A stretch of 42,398 nt of DNA from Fidelibacterota bacterium (lineage in GTDB: Bacteria > Marinisomatota > Marinisomatia > Marinisomatales > UBA1611). The notes beneath the pieces were generated by a model that was not told the origin of the DNA, did no database searches, and saw only the letters and a list, made by a program, of their open reading frames with translations. Within the stretch, counting starts at the first letter, position 1, and every line of letters begins with the position of its first letter. Both the position numbers and the translations under genes were made by a program. The stretch spans positions 1-42,398 of the forward strand of contig PBAR01000041.1 in assembly GCA_002718285.1 (NCBI GenBank). The letters are read 5' to 3'. Positions 6,802-15,318 of this stretch are shown piece by piece.

Positions 6802-7827
6802 ATGAAAATACTTGTTACTGGTTCTGCAGGATTTATTGGCTCAGCCCTTGTAATTAGGTTGTTGGAGCTCGGACATAACGTCCATGGAATTGATAATCAC
6901 AACGAGTACTATGATCCTAAATTGAAAGAAAGACGGCTAGAAAGATTTATAAATAATACAAATTATAAGCACCATCGTATTTCTATTGAAGACAATGATT
7001 CACTCAAGTTAGTCTTTAAAGACTTAAGTCCAAAAATAGTCATTAATTTAGCTGCACAAGCAGGAGTCAGATATTCATTAGAGAACCCATCTGAATACAT
7101 AAAATCAAACCTTGTTGGTTTTGCTAATATTCTAGAAAATTCAAAGAATTTTGAGGTTGATCATTTTATATATGCTTCTTCTAGCTCAGTCTATGGGGGC
7201 AATAAGAAAATACCTTTCTCTGTTAGGGATAATGCTGATTGGCCCATCAGTCTTTACGCCGCTACAAAGAGATCAAATGAAATGCTGGCACACTCATACA
7301 GTGCTCTGTTCAATCTCCCAACAACTGGTCTTCGATTCTTCACTGTTTATGGCCCATGGGGCAGGCCTGATATGGCGCTTTTCAAATTTACAGATTCCAT
7401 GATTAATAATAGGCCCTTAGACATATATAACTTTGGTAATCACGCGAGAGACTTCACGTATATAGATGATATTATCAATGGTATACTCGCCATCATACCT
7501 CATGCACCCCAAACAGAAGATTCTACTGATAATCAAGCATTAGATCCCTCCAAAAGCTTTGCGCCTTATAGGCTTTATAATCTAGGCAATGGAAGGGTTG
7601 TGCAACTAATGGACTATGTGAATGAATTAGAGAAGTGCTTGAATAAAAAGGCTGAAATTAATTATTTACCAATGCAAATAGGAGATGTGCCAGTTACCCA
7701 TGCAGATATGAGCGATACATACCAGGACTTTGATTTTAAAACAAGCACTGATATTAATATTGGGATCAGAAACTTTGTAGAATGGTATCTCGATTATTAT
7801 TCTGAAGATTTGAATTCAATTAAATGA
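6802..7827 (+). CDS. NAD-dependent sugar epimerase, UDP-glucuronate 4-epimerase-like
   Basis: A 341-residue extended short-chain dehydrogenase/reductase. The NAD motif GSAGFIG is at residues 7-13, the catalytic Ser region at ASSSSVYG (about 125-132) and the YxxxK pair at Tyr152/Lys156 (YAATK). The segments DNHNEYYDP, AAQAGVRYSLENP, FFTVYGPWGRPDMA and FNFGNHARDFTYIDD-like order (NFGNHARDFTY) are typical of the UDP-glucuronate 4-epimerase (GAE/LspL-type) subgroup, which makes UDP-galacturonate for capsule or lipopolysaccharide. It acts in the cytoplasm and opens the main plus-strand polysaccharide block. No UDP-glucose 6-dehydrogenase is seen complete in the window. The fold is certain; substrate is inferred from the subgroup signature. 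Confidence 0.85.
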   Translation: MKILVTGSAGFIGSALVIRLLELGHNVHGIDNHNEYYDPKLKERRLERFINNTNYKHHRISIEDNDSLKLVFKDLSPKIVINLAAQAGVRYSLENPSEYIKSNLVGFANILENSKNFEVDHFIYASSSSVYGGNKKIPFSVRDNADWPISLYAATKRSNEMLAHSYSALFNLPTTGLRFFTVYGPWGRPDMALFKFTDSMINNRPLDIYNFGNHARDFTYIDDIINGILAIIPHAPQTEDSTDNQALDPSKSFAPYRLYNLGNGRVVQLMDYVNELEKCLNKKAEINYLPMQIGDVPVTHADMSDTYQDFDFKTSTDINIGIRNFVEWYLDYYSEDLNSIK

Positions 7828-7943
7828 TATTGTTCCTTCTTTTTATTTAACGTGTAACTAAATGTATCTTAAAATAGCTTTCATGAAATAAATGTATACA
7901 ATTGTTCAACTTAGAAAATTAGATGCAATAGAAGATTAGGATT

Positions 7944-10613
7944 GTGAAAAGAGTTATTAAATTTTATTTACTGAGTATATTCATAATATTCAGCCAGACG
8001 CTATATTCTCAGTCTATGGATTCACTTGTTTCTCAACTCGATGGCATGAATCCAGAGCAGCAAAGAGATGTTTTAGAGATGTTACAAGGTAGCGGCAATT
8101 TAAATGACAGCCCATTAGGGAATACTCCTGACTCGTCAATGACTTTAGAACAATTACAACAAGAGCAACTCCTATTACAACAACTTGCTTTAGAGCCTAA
8201 AGAAGAATTAGAAGAAGGAGAAGTGCCAAAGTTTGGGTACGATCTTTTTAGCGGTAGACCCCAACCACTTTCTTCATCTACAAAAATCATAGTGCCGTCT
8301 AATTACCTGATAGGCGTTGGTGATGAGATAGAAATCCTGTTCCTAGGAAGCGAAAACAGGATAGCTAATCTTATTGTGAACAGAGAAGGAAGTATTTTTG
8401 TTCCAGATATTGGCCCGATAACAATAGCAGGTCTTACCTTTAAAGAAGCGAAAGAACTATTAAAAACAAGAATTAGAAATCAAAAGATTGGAGTCGATGC
8501 AAGTATTTCAATGGGGAAGCTGCAACCTATCCAAATCTTTATAACAGGTGATGCATTCAACCCAGGCGCATATTTGGTTAATTCATTATCAACTTTGACA
8601 AATGCACTATTTGTTAGCGGCGGAGTAAAAGAAATAGGGTCCTTACGAAACATAAAGTTAAGGCGAAACGGTGAGACCATTGTTAATTTTGATTTGTATA
8701 ATTTTCTTATGGAAGGAGATAATTCCAATGATGTTCGTTTACAATCTGGTGACGTGATATTTATTCCTCCAGTAGGTTCTCGGGTAACAATTAAAGGCGA
8801 AGTTGTTAGAGAGGCAGTCTATGAGCTCCATGGAGAGGAGTCGTTAGATAAGATAATTAATTATGCTGGAGGCCTTCTTCCAAGCGCTGATAGATCTGAT
8901 ATTCAGCTCAATAGATATTCAAATTCTAATATAGAGCTAATAGATATTGATTTAACCGAAAACGCTTTAACTGATTTTACTGTTAACAATGGGGATGAAT
9001 ATATATTTAGACCTATAGTTAAACAAATTGAGAACTATGTTTATCTAGAAGGCTTTTTGCGAAGACCTGGATTTATTCAGTGGAAAGATTCAATGACTGT
9101 CTCAGATGTTATTTCACTTGATGAAGATATATTAAAAGAAACAGATCTACAATATGCTGTTTTGGTTTCTGAAAATTTTCCAGATGGAATTTTGACTATG
9201 AGAAGTTTTAATCTTAGTTCAGCGATCATAAATAAGAAATCAGATAAAGATCCTGAGTTAAAGCCTAGAGATACAATATTAGTTTTTTCTTATGGAATGC
9301 CTAGTGATCTGGATCAGTGTCTATTTATTTCTGATGAGATTAATGACTCTTGCCTCAGAATCCAAAAGGAATTGCAAAAAGAAAATATTGTAGAAAAGGC
9401 TTCAGAGGACAAACTTGACGAGGCATTCTTACAAGAAATGATGTCTGCTTATAACCTAGACCTTGAAGAGGCAATTCTATTAGATCAAAAGATTAAAGAT
9501 GATAATCTTAGCCTAGATCAAGATAAGGATATAGATGAAGATATAACTATTCGCATGGGCAATAGAAACTTGATATTAGCACCCTATATTGAAATACACA
9601 GAGATCAGGTTTCTGGTTTTGAGGATTTAAGCTTGGTTAATGCATCAGGGGCTGTAAAATTTCCTGGATATTTTCCTCATAATGGCTTAAACACGGTTCA
9701 TGATTTGCTGAAAGCCGCAGGCGGTTATACAAGTTCTTCTTTTTTAGGTGAAGCCGAACTTATTTCTAGGAATCTTAACTCAAAAGGTGAAATAGAGTTT
9801 AAACAAACACCAATCAATCTTAAGATCGACATAAATCAGAAAATAACTAAAGAAACAGAGTTATTTGTAAAAACTATCAATAATAATGAAGAATATGTTG
9901 ATGTAACGGGGGAAGTTTTTTTCCCAGGCAGATACAGAATATCAAAATCAGATAGCTTGACTAGCTTGATTATGAGAGCTGGAGGCTTCACAGAAAAGGC
10001 CTATATAGATGGAGCCTTTTTTAGTCGTGAAAAATTAAGAATATTGGAAAGAGAGCGACTTGAGGAAGCACAAGAACAACTAGAACAAGAGATATTATTA
10101 GCATCCACAAGCGAGTTGGGAGCAATAGAAAATGTAGATTTACTCTTGGGCTTAACGCAACAAGCAACAAGAGTGGAAGCTACAGGAAGACTTGTTATTG
10201 ATTTATCAGCAATACTAAGTGGCAGCATAGAAGACATTACTCTTGAAAACATGGATGCATTAGACATACCGTCAAAATCTTTTGATATAACTGTTATTGG
10301 CGAAGTTAATAGACAGACTTCGCATGTGTTTTCAGAAGATAAATCTAAAAGTGATTACATAGAACTAAGCGGAGGTTATACAGCCTTTGCAGATCAGAGA
10401 GGCAGTTATGTTATTAGTGCTGATGGTTCCGTGCAAATTAATAATTCTAGTGCCTTTTTTAGAGCTGGCGGATCAGAATTGCAGCCTGGAGATACTATTG
10501 TTGTTCCAGCGAATATTAGAGCAACCAATAGAATTAAGAGTGTAACTGAATTATCTAATATCATTTATCAGCTCTCTGTCGCTGCAGCAGCAGTAGGAAG
10601 CTTTAATAACTAA
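7944..10613 (+). CDS. Large SLBB-domain polysaccharide export protein
   Basis: An 889-residue exported protein of the Wza/BexD polysaccharide export family, far longer than Wza (about 380). It has a signal peptide (residues 1-23, ending LYSQS) and a Gln/Glu-rich linker. The FGYDLF entry motif near residue 93 and the PSNYLIGVGDEIEI start follow, then the export domain (about 120-190). Repeated SLBB-like units with a 'G-x-V-x-x-P-G-x-Y' theme lie near residues 197, 283, 366, 566, 651 and 781. There is no lipobox Cys at the signal cleavage site, unlike Wza. It starts with GTG 7944 after an AGG. The Wzz-like gene follows 9 bp downstream, indicating co-transcription. Its expected role is the periplasmic and outer-membrane export channel for the polymer made by this locus. 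Confidence 0.88.
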   Translation: MKRVIKFYLLSIFIIFSQTLYSQSMDSLVSQLDGMNPEQQRDVLEMLQGSGNLNDSPLGNTPDSSMTLEQLQQEQLLLQQLALEPKEELEEGEVPKFGYDLFSGRPQPLSSSTKIIVPSNYLIGVGDEIEILFLGSENRIANLIVNREGSIFVPDIGPITIAGLTFKEAKELLKTRIRNQKIGVDASISMGKLQPIQIFITGDAFNPGAYLVNSLSTLTNALFVSGGVKEIGSLRNIKLRRNGETIVNFDLYNFLMEGDNSNDVRLQSGDVIFIPPVGSRVTIKGEVVREAVYELHGEESLDKIINYAGGLLPSADRSDIQLNRYSNSNIELIDIDLTENALTDFTVNNGDEYIFRPIVKQIENYVYLEGFLRRPGFIQWKDSMTVSDVISLDEDILKETDLQYAVLVSENFPDGILTMRSFNLSSAIINKKSDKDPELKPRDTILVFSYGMPSDLDQCLFISDEINDSCLRIQKELQKENIVEKASEDKLDEAFLQEMMSAYNLDLEEAILLDQKIKDDNLSLDQDKDIDEDITIRMGNRNLILAPYIEIHRDQVSGFEDLSLVNASGAVKFPGYFPHNGLNTVHDLLKAAGGYTSSSFLGEAELISRNLNSKGEIEFKQTPINLKIDINQKITKETELFVKTINNNEEYVDVTGEVFFPGRYRISKSDSLTSLIMRAGGFTEKAYIDGAFFSREKLRILERERLEEAQEQLEQEILLASTSELGAIENVDLLLGLTQQATRVEATGRLVIDLSAILSGSIEDITLENMDALDIPSKSFDITVIGEVNRQTSHVFSEDKSKSDYIELSGGYTAFADQRGSYVISADGSVQINNSSAFFRAGGSELQPGDTIVVPANIRATNRIKSVTELSNIIYQLSVAAAAVGSFNN

Positions 10614-10622
10614 TATAAATTT

Positions 10623-11531
10623 ATGATTGAAAAAACTGAGAAAATTGAATTATCAATTAAAGAGCTCATTATAAAACTGCTAAAATCTGCAAAAACTATA
10701 ATGGTTATAACTTTTATTTTTGGTGTTCTGACGGCAGCATACTCCCTTACACTCAAACCAATATATACATCAACTGTCTTGGTAACTTCATCGGCTAAAT
10801 CTCAGGCAGCCAATACTGGAATAGCTGCTTTAACATCAAGATTTAGTGGTCTAGCAAGCATAGCAGGAGTAAGCCTAACAGGAGCTGCAGCAGCTTTAGA
10901 TGCGGAAATGAAGATAGCTTATATGAGATCAAAAAAATTTACGATAATGTTTATAGAGCAGCAAAACCTATATCCTCTTCTGTATCCGGATGACTGGAAT
11001 CCAGAAACATCTACTTGGGTAGACCCAGATGATCACCCTACGATTGAAGATATTTTTAGGAATTTTGATAAATCAGTTAGACAGGTTACATTTAATGTGC
11101 AGAATAACTTATTAAAAGTCACAATAAATTTCGATGACCCTTATTTAGCAGCAAGTCTTGCAAATTCGACTATTGCATCTCTTAATGATCATATGAAAGA
11201 TAAAACAATTGAAGAGTCAGACAGAAATATTGCTTATTTAGAGAAAGAGCTCCAAGAAACCAAACAGGTTGATTTAAGACAAGTTCTTTATAATATGATT
11301 GAACAACAAGTTGAGTCAAAAATGATAGCCAATGTTACTGAAGAATCAGCATTTAAGGTTATAGACCCAGCGCTTCCTCCATCTAAAAGATCATCACCCC
11401 ACAGGACACAAATGACAATTTTTGGAGCTATCATTGGATTTTTTCTTAGTTGCCTTTATGTTCTTCTAAGAGATACAAGCCTTTACACTGATGTAATTAT
11501 CTTTTTCAAAGAATTGAGAAAAGAGGTTTAA
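10623..11531 (+). CDS. Wzz-like chain-length determinant / polysaccharide co-polymerase
   Basis: A 302-residue inner-membrane protein with the Wzz topology. A first membrane segment at about residues 23-44 is followed by a periplasmic region with predicted helices including a Gln/Glu-rich coiled part (about 195-235). A Pro-rich stretch PALPPSKRSSP comes before the second membrane segment (about 263-285). A short cytoplasmic tail of about 15 residues follows and there is no Walker motif, so the tyrosine-kinase domain found in Wzc/Etk is missing. It would set polymer length together with the Wzy-like polymerase and the SLBB export protein. No separate kinase or low-molecular-weight phosphatase gene appears in the window. 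Confidence 0.85.
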   Translation: MIEKTEKIELSIKELIIKLLKSAKTIMVITFIFGVLTAAYSLTLKPIYTSTVLVTSSAKSQAANTGIAALTSRFSGLASIAGVSLTGAAAALDAEMKIAYMRSKKFTIMFIEQQNLYPLLYPDDWNPETSTWVDPDDHPTIEDIFRNFDKSVRQVTFNVQNNLLKVTINFDDPYLAASLANSTIASLNDHMKDKTIEESDRNIAYLEKELQETKQVDLRQVLYNMIEQQVESKMIANVTEESAFKVIDPALPPSKRSSPHRTQMTIFGAIIGFFLSCLYVLLRDTSLYTDVIIFFKELRKEV

Positions 11532-11569
11532 TCACTCAAAAGCAAGATTTAGTATAATTTTACTTACTC

Positions 11570-12841
11570 ATGCCAGCAGAAAGAAATACAATCGCGATCA
11601 TTGGCTTAGGTTATGTCGGGCTTCCATTAGCTATTGCATTTGCTGAAAATTATGATGTTTTGGGATTTGATGTTAACGAAAACCGAATTGAAGAATTAAG
11701 TAATGGCATTGATAGCACACTTGAAGCAGCAGAAGAAGAGATAATAAATTCTCATATAAAATTTACGTCAAATATCGAGAGTATAGCTAAAGCCAGTATA
11801 TATATTATTACTGTGCCTACCCCTGTTAGAGATGACAAGACACCAGATCTTCGTAATTTAGTTTCTGCTACTGAATCTGTCTCTTCTGTATTAAGCAAGG
11901 GTAACTATGTCATTTATGAATCAACAGTTTACCCAGGAACAACAGAAGAAGTCTGTATACCTATATTAGAAAATTCCACAGATATGAAATGCAATATTGA
12001 TTTTTATGTTGGGTATAGTCCAGAGAGAATAAACCCAGGTGATCAGTCAAAATCAATTAAGGAAATCATTAAAGTAACTTCAGGTAGTAATGAAGAATCA
12101 TCCGTATTTATTGATAATCTGTATTCTAAAATTATAGAAGCTGGAACACATAGGGCATCTTCCATTAAGGTTGCAGAAGCCGCGAAGGTTATTGAGAATA
12201 CTCAGAGGGATATAAATATTGCTCTCGCTAATGAATTGTCCATTATTTTTTCTCATTTGGATATCGATACACATGAAGTTTTAGATGCCGCAGCCACAAA
12301 ATGGAACTTTCATCGTTTCGTTCCCGGCATGGTTGGCGGGCATTGTATTGGAGTCGACCCATATTATTTAACATATAAGTCTGAACAAGTTGGCTATAAA
12401 CCAGAAATGATTTTGGCTGGCAGAAAGTTAAATGATGGCATGGCACATTACTATGCAAAGACAATTTGTCAAAAAATGGAACAAGAAAATTATCACCTAT
12501 CTTCCTCTAAAATACTTATTATGGGGATGACATTTAAAGAAAATTGCCCAGATTATAGAAATACCAAGGTTGTTGATTTAATCAATGATTTAATTTCAAA
12601 AGGAATAGCAGTAGATGTTTTTGATCCATTTCTTGTCAAGGAGCACATTAAGAAAGAATTCAAACTTAATTTAATTGAAGATTTACCAGAAAATTTTTAT
12701 GACGCTATAGTAATAGCTGTATCGCATAGCCAATTTAAGACAATGGGGATAGAAAAGATTCGCAGGTTTGGTAAAAGCGGATCCTTTATATTTGATATCA
12801 AGAACACATTCCCAATTAAAAACGACTTAATTCGTATATAG
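11570..12841 (+). CDS. UDP-N-acetylhexosamine 6-dehydrogenase (TviB/WbpO type)
   Basis: A 423-residue nucleotide-sugar dehydrogenase that oxidises C6 of a UDP-HexNAc twice with NAD to give a UDP-2-acetamido-uronic acid. It has an N-terminal GLGYVG (12-17), the central helix AAKVIENTQRDINIALANE and the catalytic block GGHCIGVDPYY with nucleophile Cys259. The C-terminal UDP-binding domain contains MTFKENCPDYRNTKV. The ENTQRDINIALANEL and GVDPYYLTYKSE segments point to the TviB/WbpO group acting on UDP-GlcNAc or UDP-GalNAc rather than UDP-glucose. It lies 38 bp after the Wzz-like gene and 19 bp before the Wzy-like gene. Its product may be the substrate amidated by the asparagine-synthetase-like proteins downstream. 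Confidence 0.9.
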   Translation: MPAERNTIAIIGLGYVGLPLAIAFAENYDVLGFDVNENRIEELSNGIDSTLEAAEEEIINSHIKFTSNIESIAKASIYIITVPTPVRDDKTPDLRNLVSATESVSSVLSKGNYVIYESTVYPGTTEEVCIPILENSTDMKCNIDFYVGYSPERINPGDQSKSIKEIIKVTSGSNEESSVFIDNLYSKIIEAGTHRASSIKVAEAAKVIENTQRDINIALANELSIIFSHLDIDTHEVLDAAATKWNFHRFVPGMVGGHCIGVDPYYLTYKSEQVGYKPEMILAGRKLNDGMAHYYAKTICQKMEQENYHLSSSKILIMGMTFKENCPDYRNTKVVDLINDLISKGIAVDVFDPFLVKEHIKKEFKLNLIEDLPENFYDAIVIAVSHSQFKTMGIEKIRRFGKSGSFIFDIKNTFPIKNDLIRI

Positions 12842-12860
12842 AAAGAATAGGCCATTAAGA

Positions 12861-14231
12861 ATGTTTATAGCTTTAATGATAATTGGAATGATTTTTTATT
12901 TAGCTCTGACAAGACCTGTTGCAGGACTTATTGCTTTTCTGATTCTCTCATTCTCTATTCCGCTTGATGTTATTGATGCTGGCAGTCTGGGCACAGCAAC
13001 TAAAATAGGCGGATTGGGCTTGGCTGCTGGTTATTTTATGAGAGTTATACTTTTGGATATTAAACTGGACTTCACTCCTGTTTTATTGTCATCTTTTTTC
13101 TTCTTGATGATCTGGAGAATATTTGAAGCATCAAGGTCTCAAGGCTTAGCTGCCTTAGACTGGATAAGAAGCGTACAGTCTTTACCGGAAATGGTTTTTC
13201 AAGTGATTCTATTCTTTGTGCTAGTTGTAATTATTGTTAACGTGATAAGAGAAGAAGAAGATCTACTTAATGTTGGCCAATGGATGATCTATGGGATTAG
13301 CCTCTCAGCTGTATACTCAGTGCTGATCTCATTTGGGGTTGCTGAGCCAATGCCAGAAGCGACAACAAATTGGGAGGAAGCAGGAAGAGCAGCAGGTTTG
13401 AGAGATAACCCAAATGATTTTATTGCTTATAATGGCTTAGCTATTGGATTACAACTGCCTTTTTTTATGGCAATCCTTAATTCAAACTCAAAAATCTTTA
13501 CCAAGGAGTTTATTATTTATTCACTGCTTCTGATGCTGATGCTTTATGGGCAAATCTTGAGCGGCAGTCGGACTGGACTTTTAATGATTGGCGTGATGGG
13601 TTTTACCTACCTGATTCTAAATAGAGGTAACCTGAACTACAAAAGATTGGCGATAACGTTTGTATGCCTTATCCTTTTTATTTTATTGGTGGTCTTTTCA
13701 GGACTTATTAGCTTGGTAAACCTTCTTCACTTGTTTGATTTACCTGGATTGTCCAACCTGTTTACTGGAGAAAATTATATGTTTGATGCTTCTGCATTGC
13801 ATCGTTTAGAAAGACAACGCATTGTTCTTGATATGATGGCTATTAGCCCATTCATAGGGATTGGTTTAGGGAATTATGAATTATTTATGGCGGATGCTCT
13901 AGGATACGGAAGTTCCTCTCATAACTTTTTTGTCGAAACATTGGGGGAGCAAGGTTTAATTGGGATTTTTCTGCTTTTCCTTTTCTTAATTGGGATTTTT
14001 AGGAATTTATTTTTGGCGAGGAAGTTATTAATAATTTCTAACAGCCATCTACTTATTTTATTAAATGAGGGGCTGATTATAGTTTCCTTCGGGCTTTGCT
14101 TTGAAAGGCTATTCTCATCAGCTGAAGTGACGACTAAAATCATCTATATACTTTTTGGATTGTCTTACGCGATTCTCAAGATTGCAAAAAATGATGATAC
14201 CAAAGCTCAGAAATTACAATTAGATGGCTAA
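12861..14231 (+). CDS. Wzy-like O-antigen polymerase / O-antigen ligase family membrane protein
   Basis: A 456-residue polytopic inner-membrane protein with about ten to twelve hydrophobic segments. The large periplasmic loop near residues 300-360 carries the family signature GIGLGNYELF followed by SSSHNFFVETLGEQGLIG, the motif of the Wzy/WaaL ligase-polymerase superfamily where His and nearby Arg residues act on undecaprenyl-linked glycans. No other polymerase candidate is present, and the neighbours are Wzz-like, Wzx-like and glycosyltransferase genes, so polymerase is favoured over ligase. The last 8 bp overlap the start of the next glycosyltransferase, indicating translational coupling. 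Confidence 0.85.
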   Translation: MFIALMIIGMIFYLALTRPVAGLIAFLILSFSIPLDVIDAGSLGTATKIGGLGLAAGYFMRVILLDIKLDFTPVLLSSFFFLMIWRIFEASRSQGLAALDWIRSVQSLPEMVFQVILFFVLVVIIVNVIREEEDLLNVGQWMIYGISLSAVYSVLISFGVAEPMPEATTNWEEAGRAAGLRDNPNDFIAYNGLAIGLQLPFFMAILNSNSKIFTKEFIIYSLLLMLMLYGQILSGSRTGLLMIGVMGFTYLILNRGNLNYKRLAITFVCLILFILLVVFSGLISLVNLLHLFDLPGLSNLFTGENYMFDASALHRLERQRIVLDMMAISPFIGIGLGNYELFMADALGYGSSSHNFFVETLGEQGLIGIFLLFLFLIGIFRNLFLARKLLIISNSHLLILLNEGLIIVSFGLCFERLFSSAEVTTKIIYILFGLSYAILKIAKNDDTKAQKLQLDG

Positions 14232-15315
14232 TACAAAGACCCATATTATTTTTTTGATTGGCCAATTGGGTATGGGTGGATATGAAAAGCAGATGACATT
14301 GCTTGTTAATAGTATCGATCAAAGTGAATACATACCCCTTATTATAGTCTGGGGTGATGAGAAAGGACCTTATAATGATCAGTTGGTTTCTAATGGATTT
14401 GAAGTCGTTAGTCTTAGCGGCTTCAATGTATTGAAAAAGATATTAATTATTCGGGATTATATTAAAAGGAATAGTTCAAAAATCATACACAATTATAGTT
14501 TTTATCTGAACTTGATTACCTGGCTAGCATCTCTTTTTACATCTGCTCAACCAATTGGTGCCATAAGGAGCAATGTTGTTTATGAATCAAAGTCTATGTC
14601 TATGCTGATTAAGTTTTTGAATCTATGGTTGCCAACGATGATAGTTTTCAATAATTTCTCTGCCAAAAAATACTTACAAAGCACAATCTGCCTCCCATCA
14701 AAAAAAGACTCTATTGTTATTCAGAATGGTATTGATATTTCTCTCTATCCTAAAGTTAAATATAAAGATGGCTCAACCACCAAATTGATATGCGTAGGGT
14801 CCTTAACTGAGATAAAAAGACAAGATTGGCTCATTAGAATTGCTAAAAGACTGGATTCTTGCAAAGTAGATATTCATATCGACATTATTGGAGATGGACC
14901 TCTTTATAATGATTTAAAAAATCAAATTCAGAATTTGGGGCTACAAAAGATAATAACCCTACATGGAAATCAAGACTCACCAATTGATTATTTATTAATG
15001 GCTGACATTTTTCTTCATACATCATCTGCTGAAGGGTTCCCCAATTCTGTTTTAGAAGCAATGGCAGTGGGATTACCCATAATAGCAACAGAAGTAGGCG
15101 ACGTATCACTAATGATTGAAGATGATAAGCAAGGCTTTGTGGTAGAAAAAGATAACTTCGATTTATTTTATCAAAGGCTTTTATATTTAATTAACGAACC
15201 AGATAGAAGAAAAAAGTTTGGATTAGCAGCAAGGAAAAAAGTAGAAAGTGAGTATACACATCATCAACTTATTAAGAATATAGTCAACTTGTATAATAAT
15301 CTCCAAAAGGCTTAA
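14224..15315 (+). CDS. Glycosyltransferase family 4 (GT-B fold)
   Basis: A 363-residue cytoplasmic or membrane-associated glycosyltransferase. It has an N-terminal GQLGMGGYEKQM motif (a glycine-rich acceptor loop), the middle NGIDISLYP linker, the start of the nucleotide-sugar half at LICVGSLTEIKRQDWLI, an IIGDGPLYNDL segment and the donor-binding EX7E motif in EGFPNSVLEAMAVGLPIIAT. These are the classic GT4 signatures of retaining transferases in O-antigen and capsule loci. It overlaps the polymerase gene by 8 bp and lies 3 bp before the amidotransferase gene. The sugar transferred cannot be told from sequence. Confidence 0.9.
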   Translation: MANTKTHIIFLIGQLGMGGYEKQMTLLVNSIDQSEYIPLIIVWGDEKGPYNDQLVSNGFEVVSLSGFNVLKKILIIRDYIKRNSSKIIHNYSFYLNLITWLASLFTSAQPIGAIRSNVVYESKSMSMLIKFLNLWLPTMIVFNNFSAKKYLQSTICLPSKKDSIVIQNGIDISLYPKVKYKDGSTTKLICVGSLTEIKRQDWLIRIAKRLDSCKVDIHIDIIGDGPLYNDLKNQIQNLGLQKIITLHGNQDSPIDYLLMADIFLHTSSAEGFPNSVLEAMAVGLPIIATEVGDVSLMIEDDKQGFVVEKDNFDLFYQRLLYLINEPDRRKKFGLAARKKVESEYTHHQLIKNIVNLYNNLQKA

Positions 15316-15318
15316 TTT

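Noticed and set aside
7879..7900. Short palindromes TTTCATGAAA and TGTATACA before the SLBB exporter
   Set aside because: Palindromes of 8 to 10 bp are expected by chance in AT-rich spacer, and no promoter or repeated half-site supports them.
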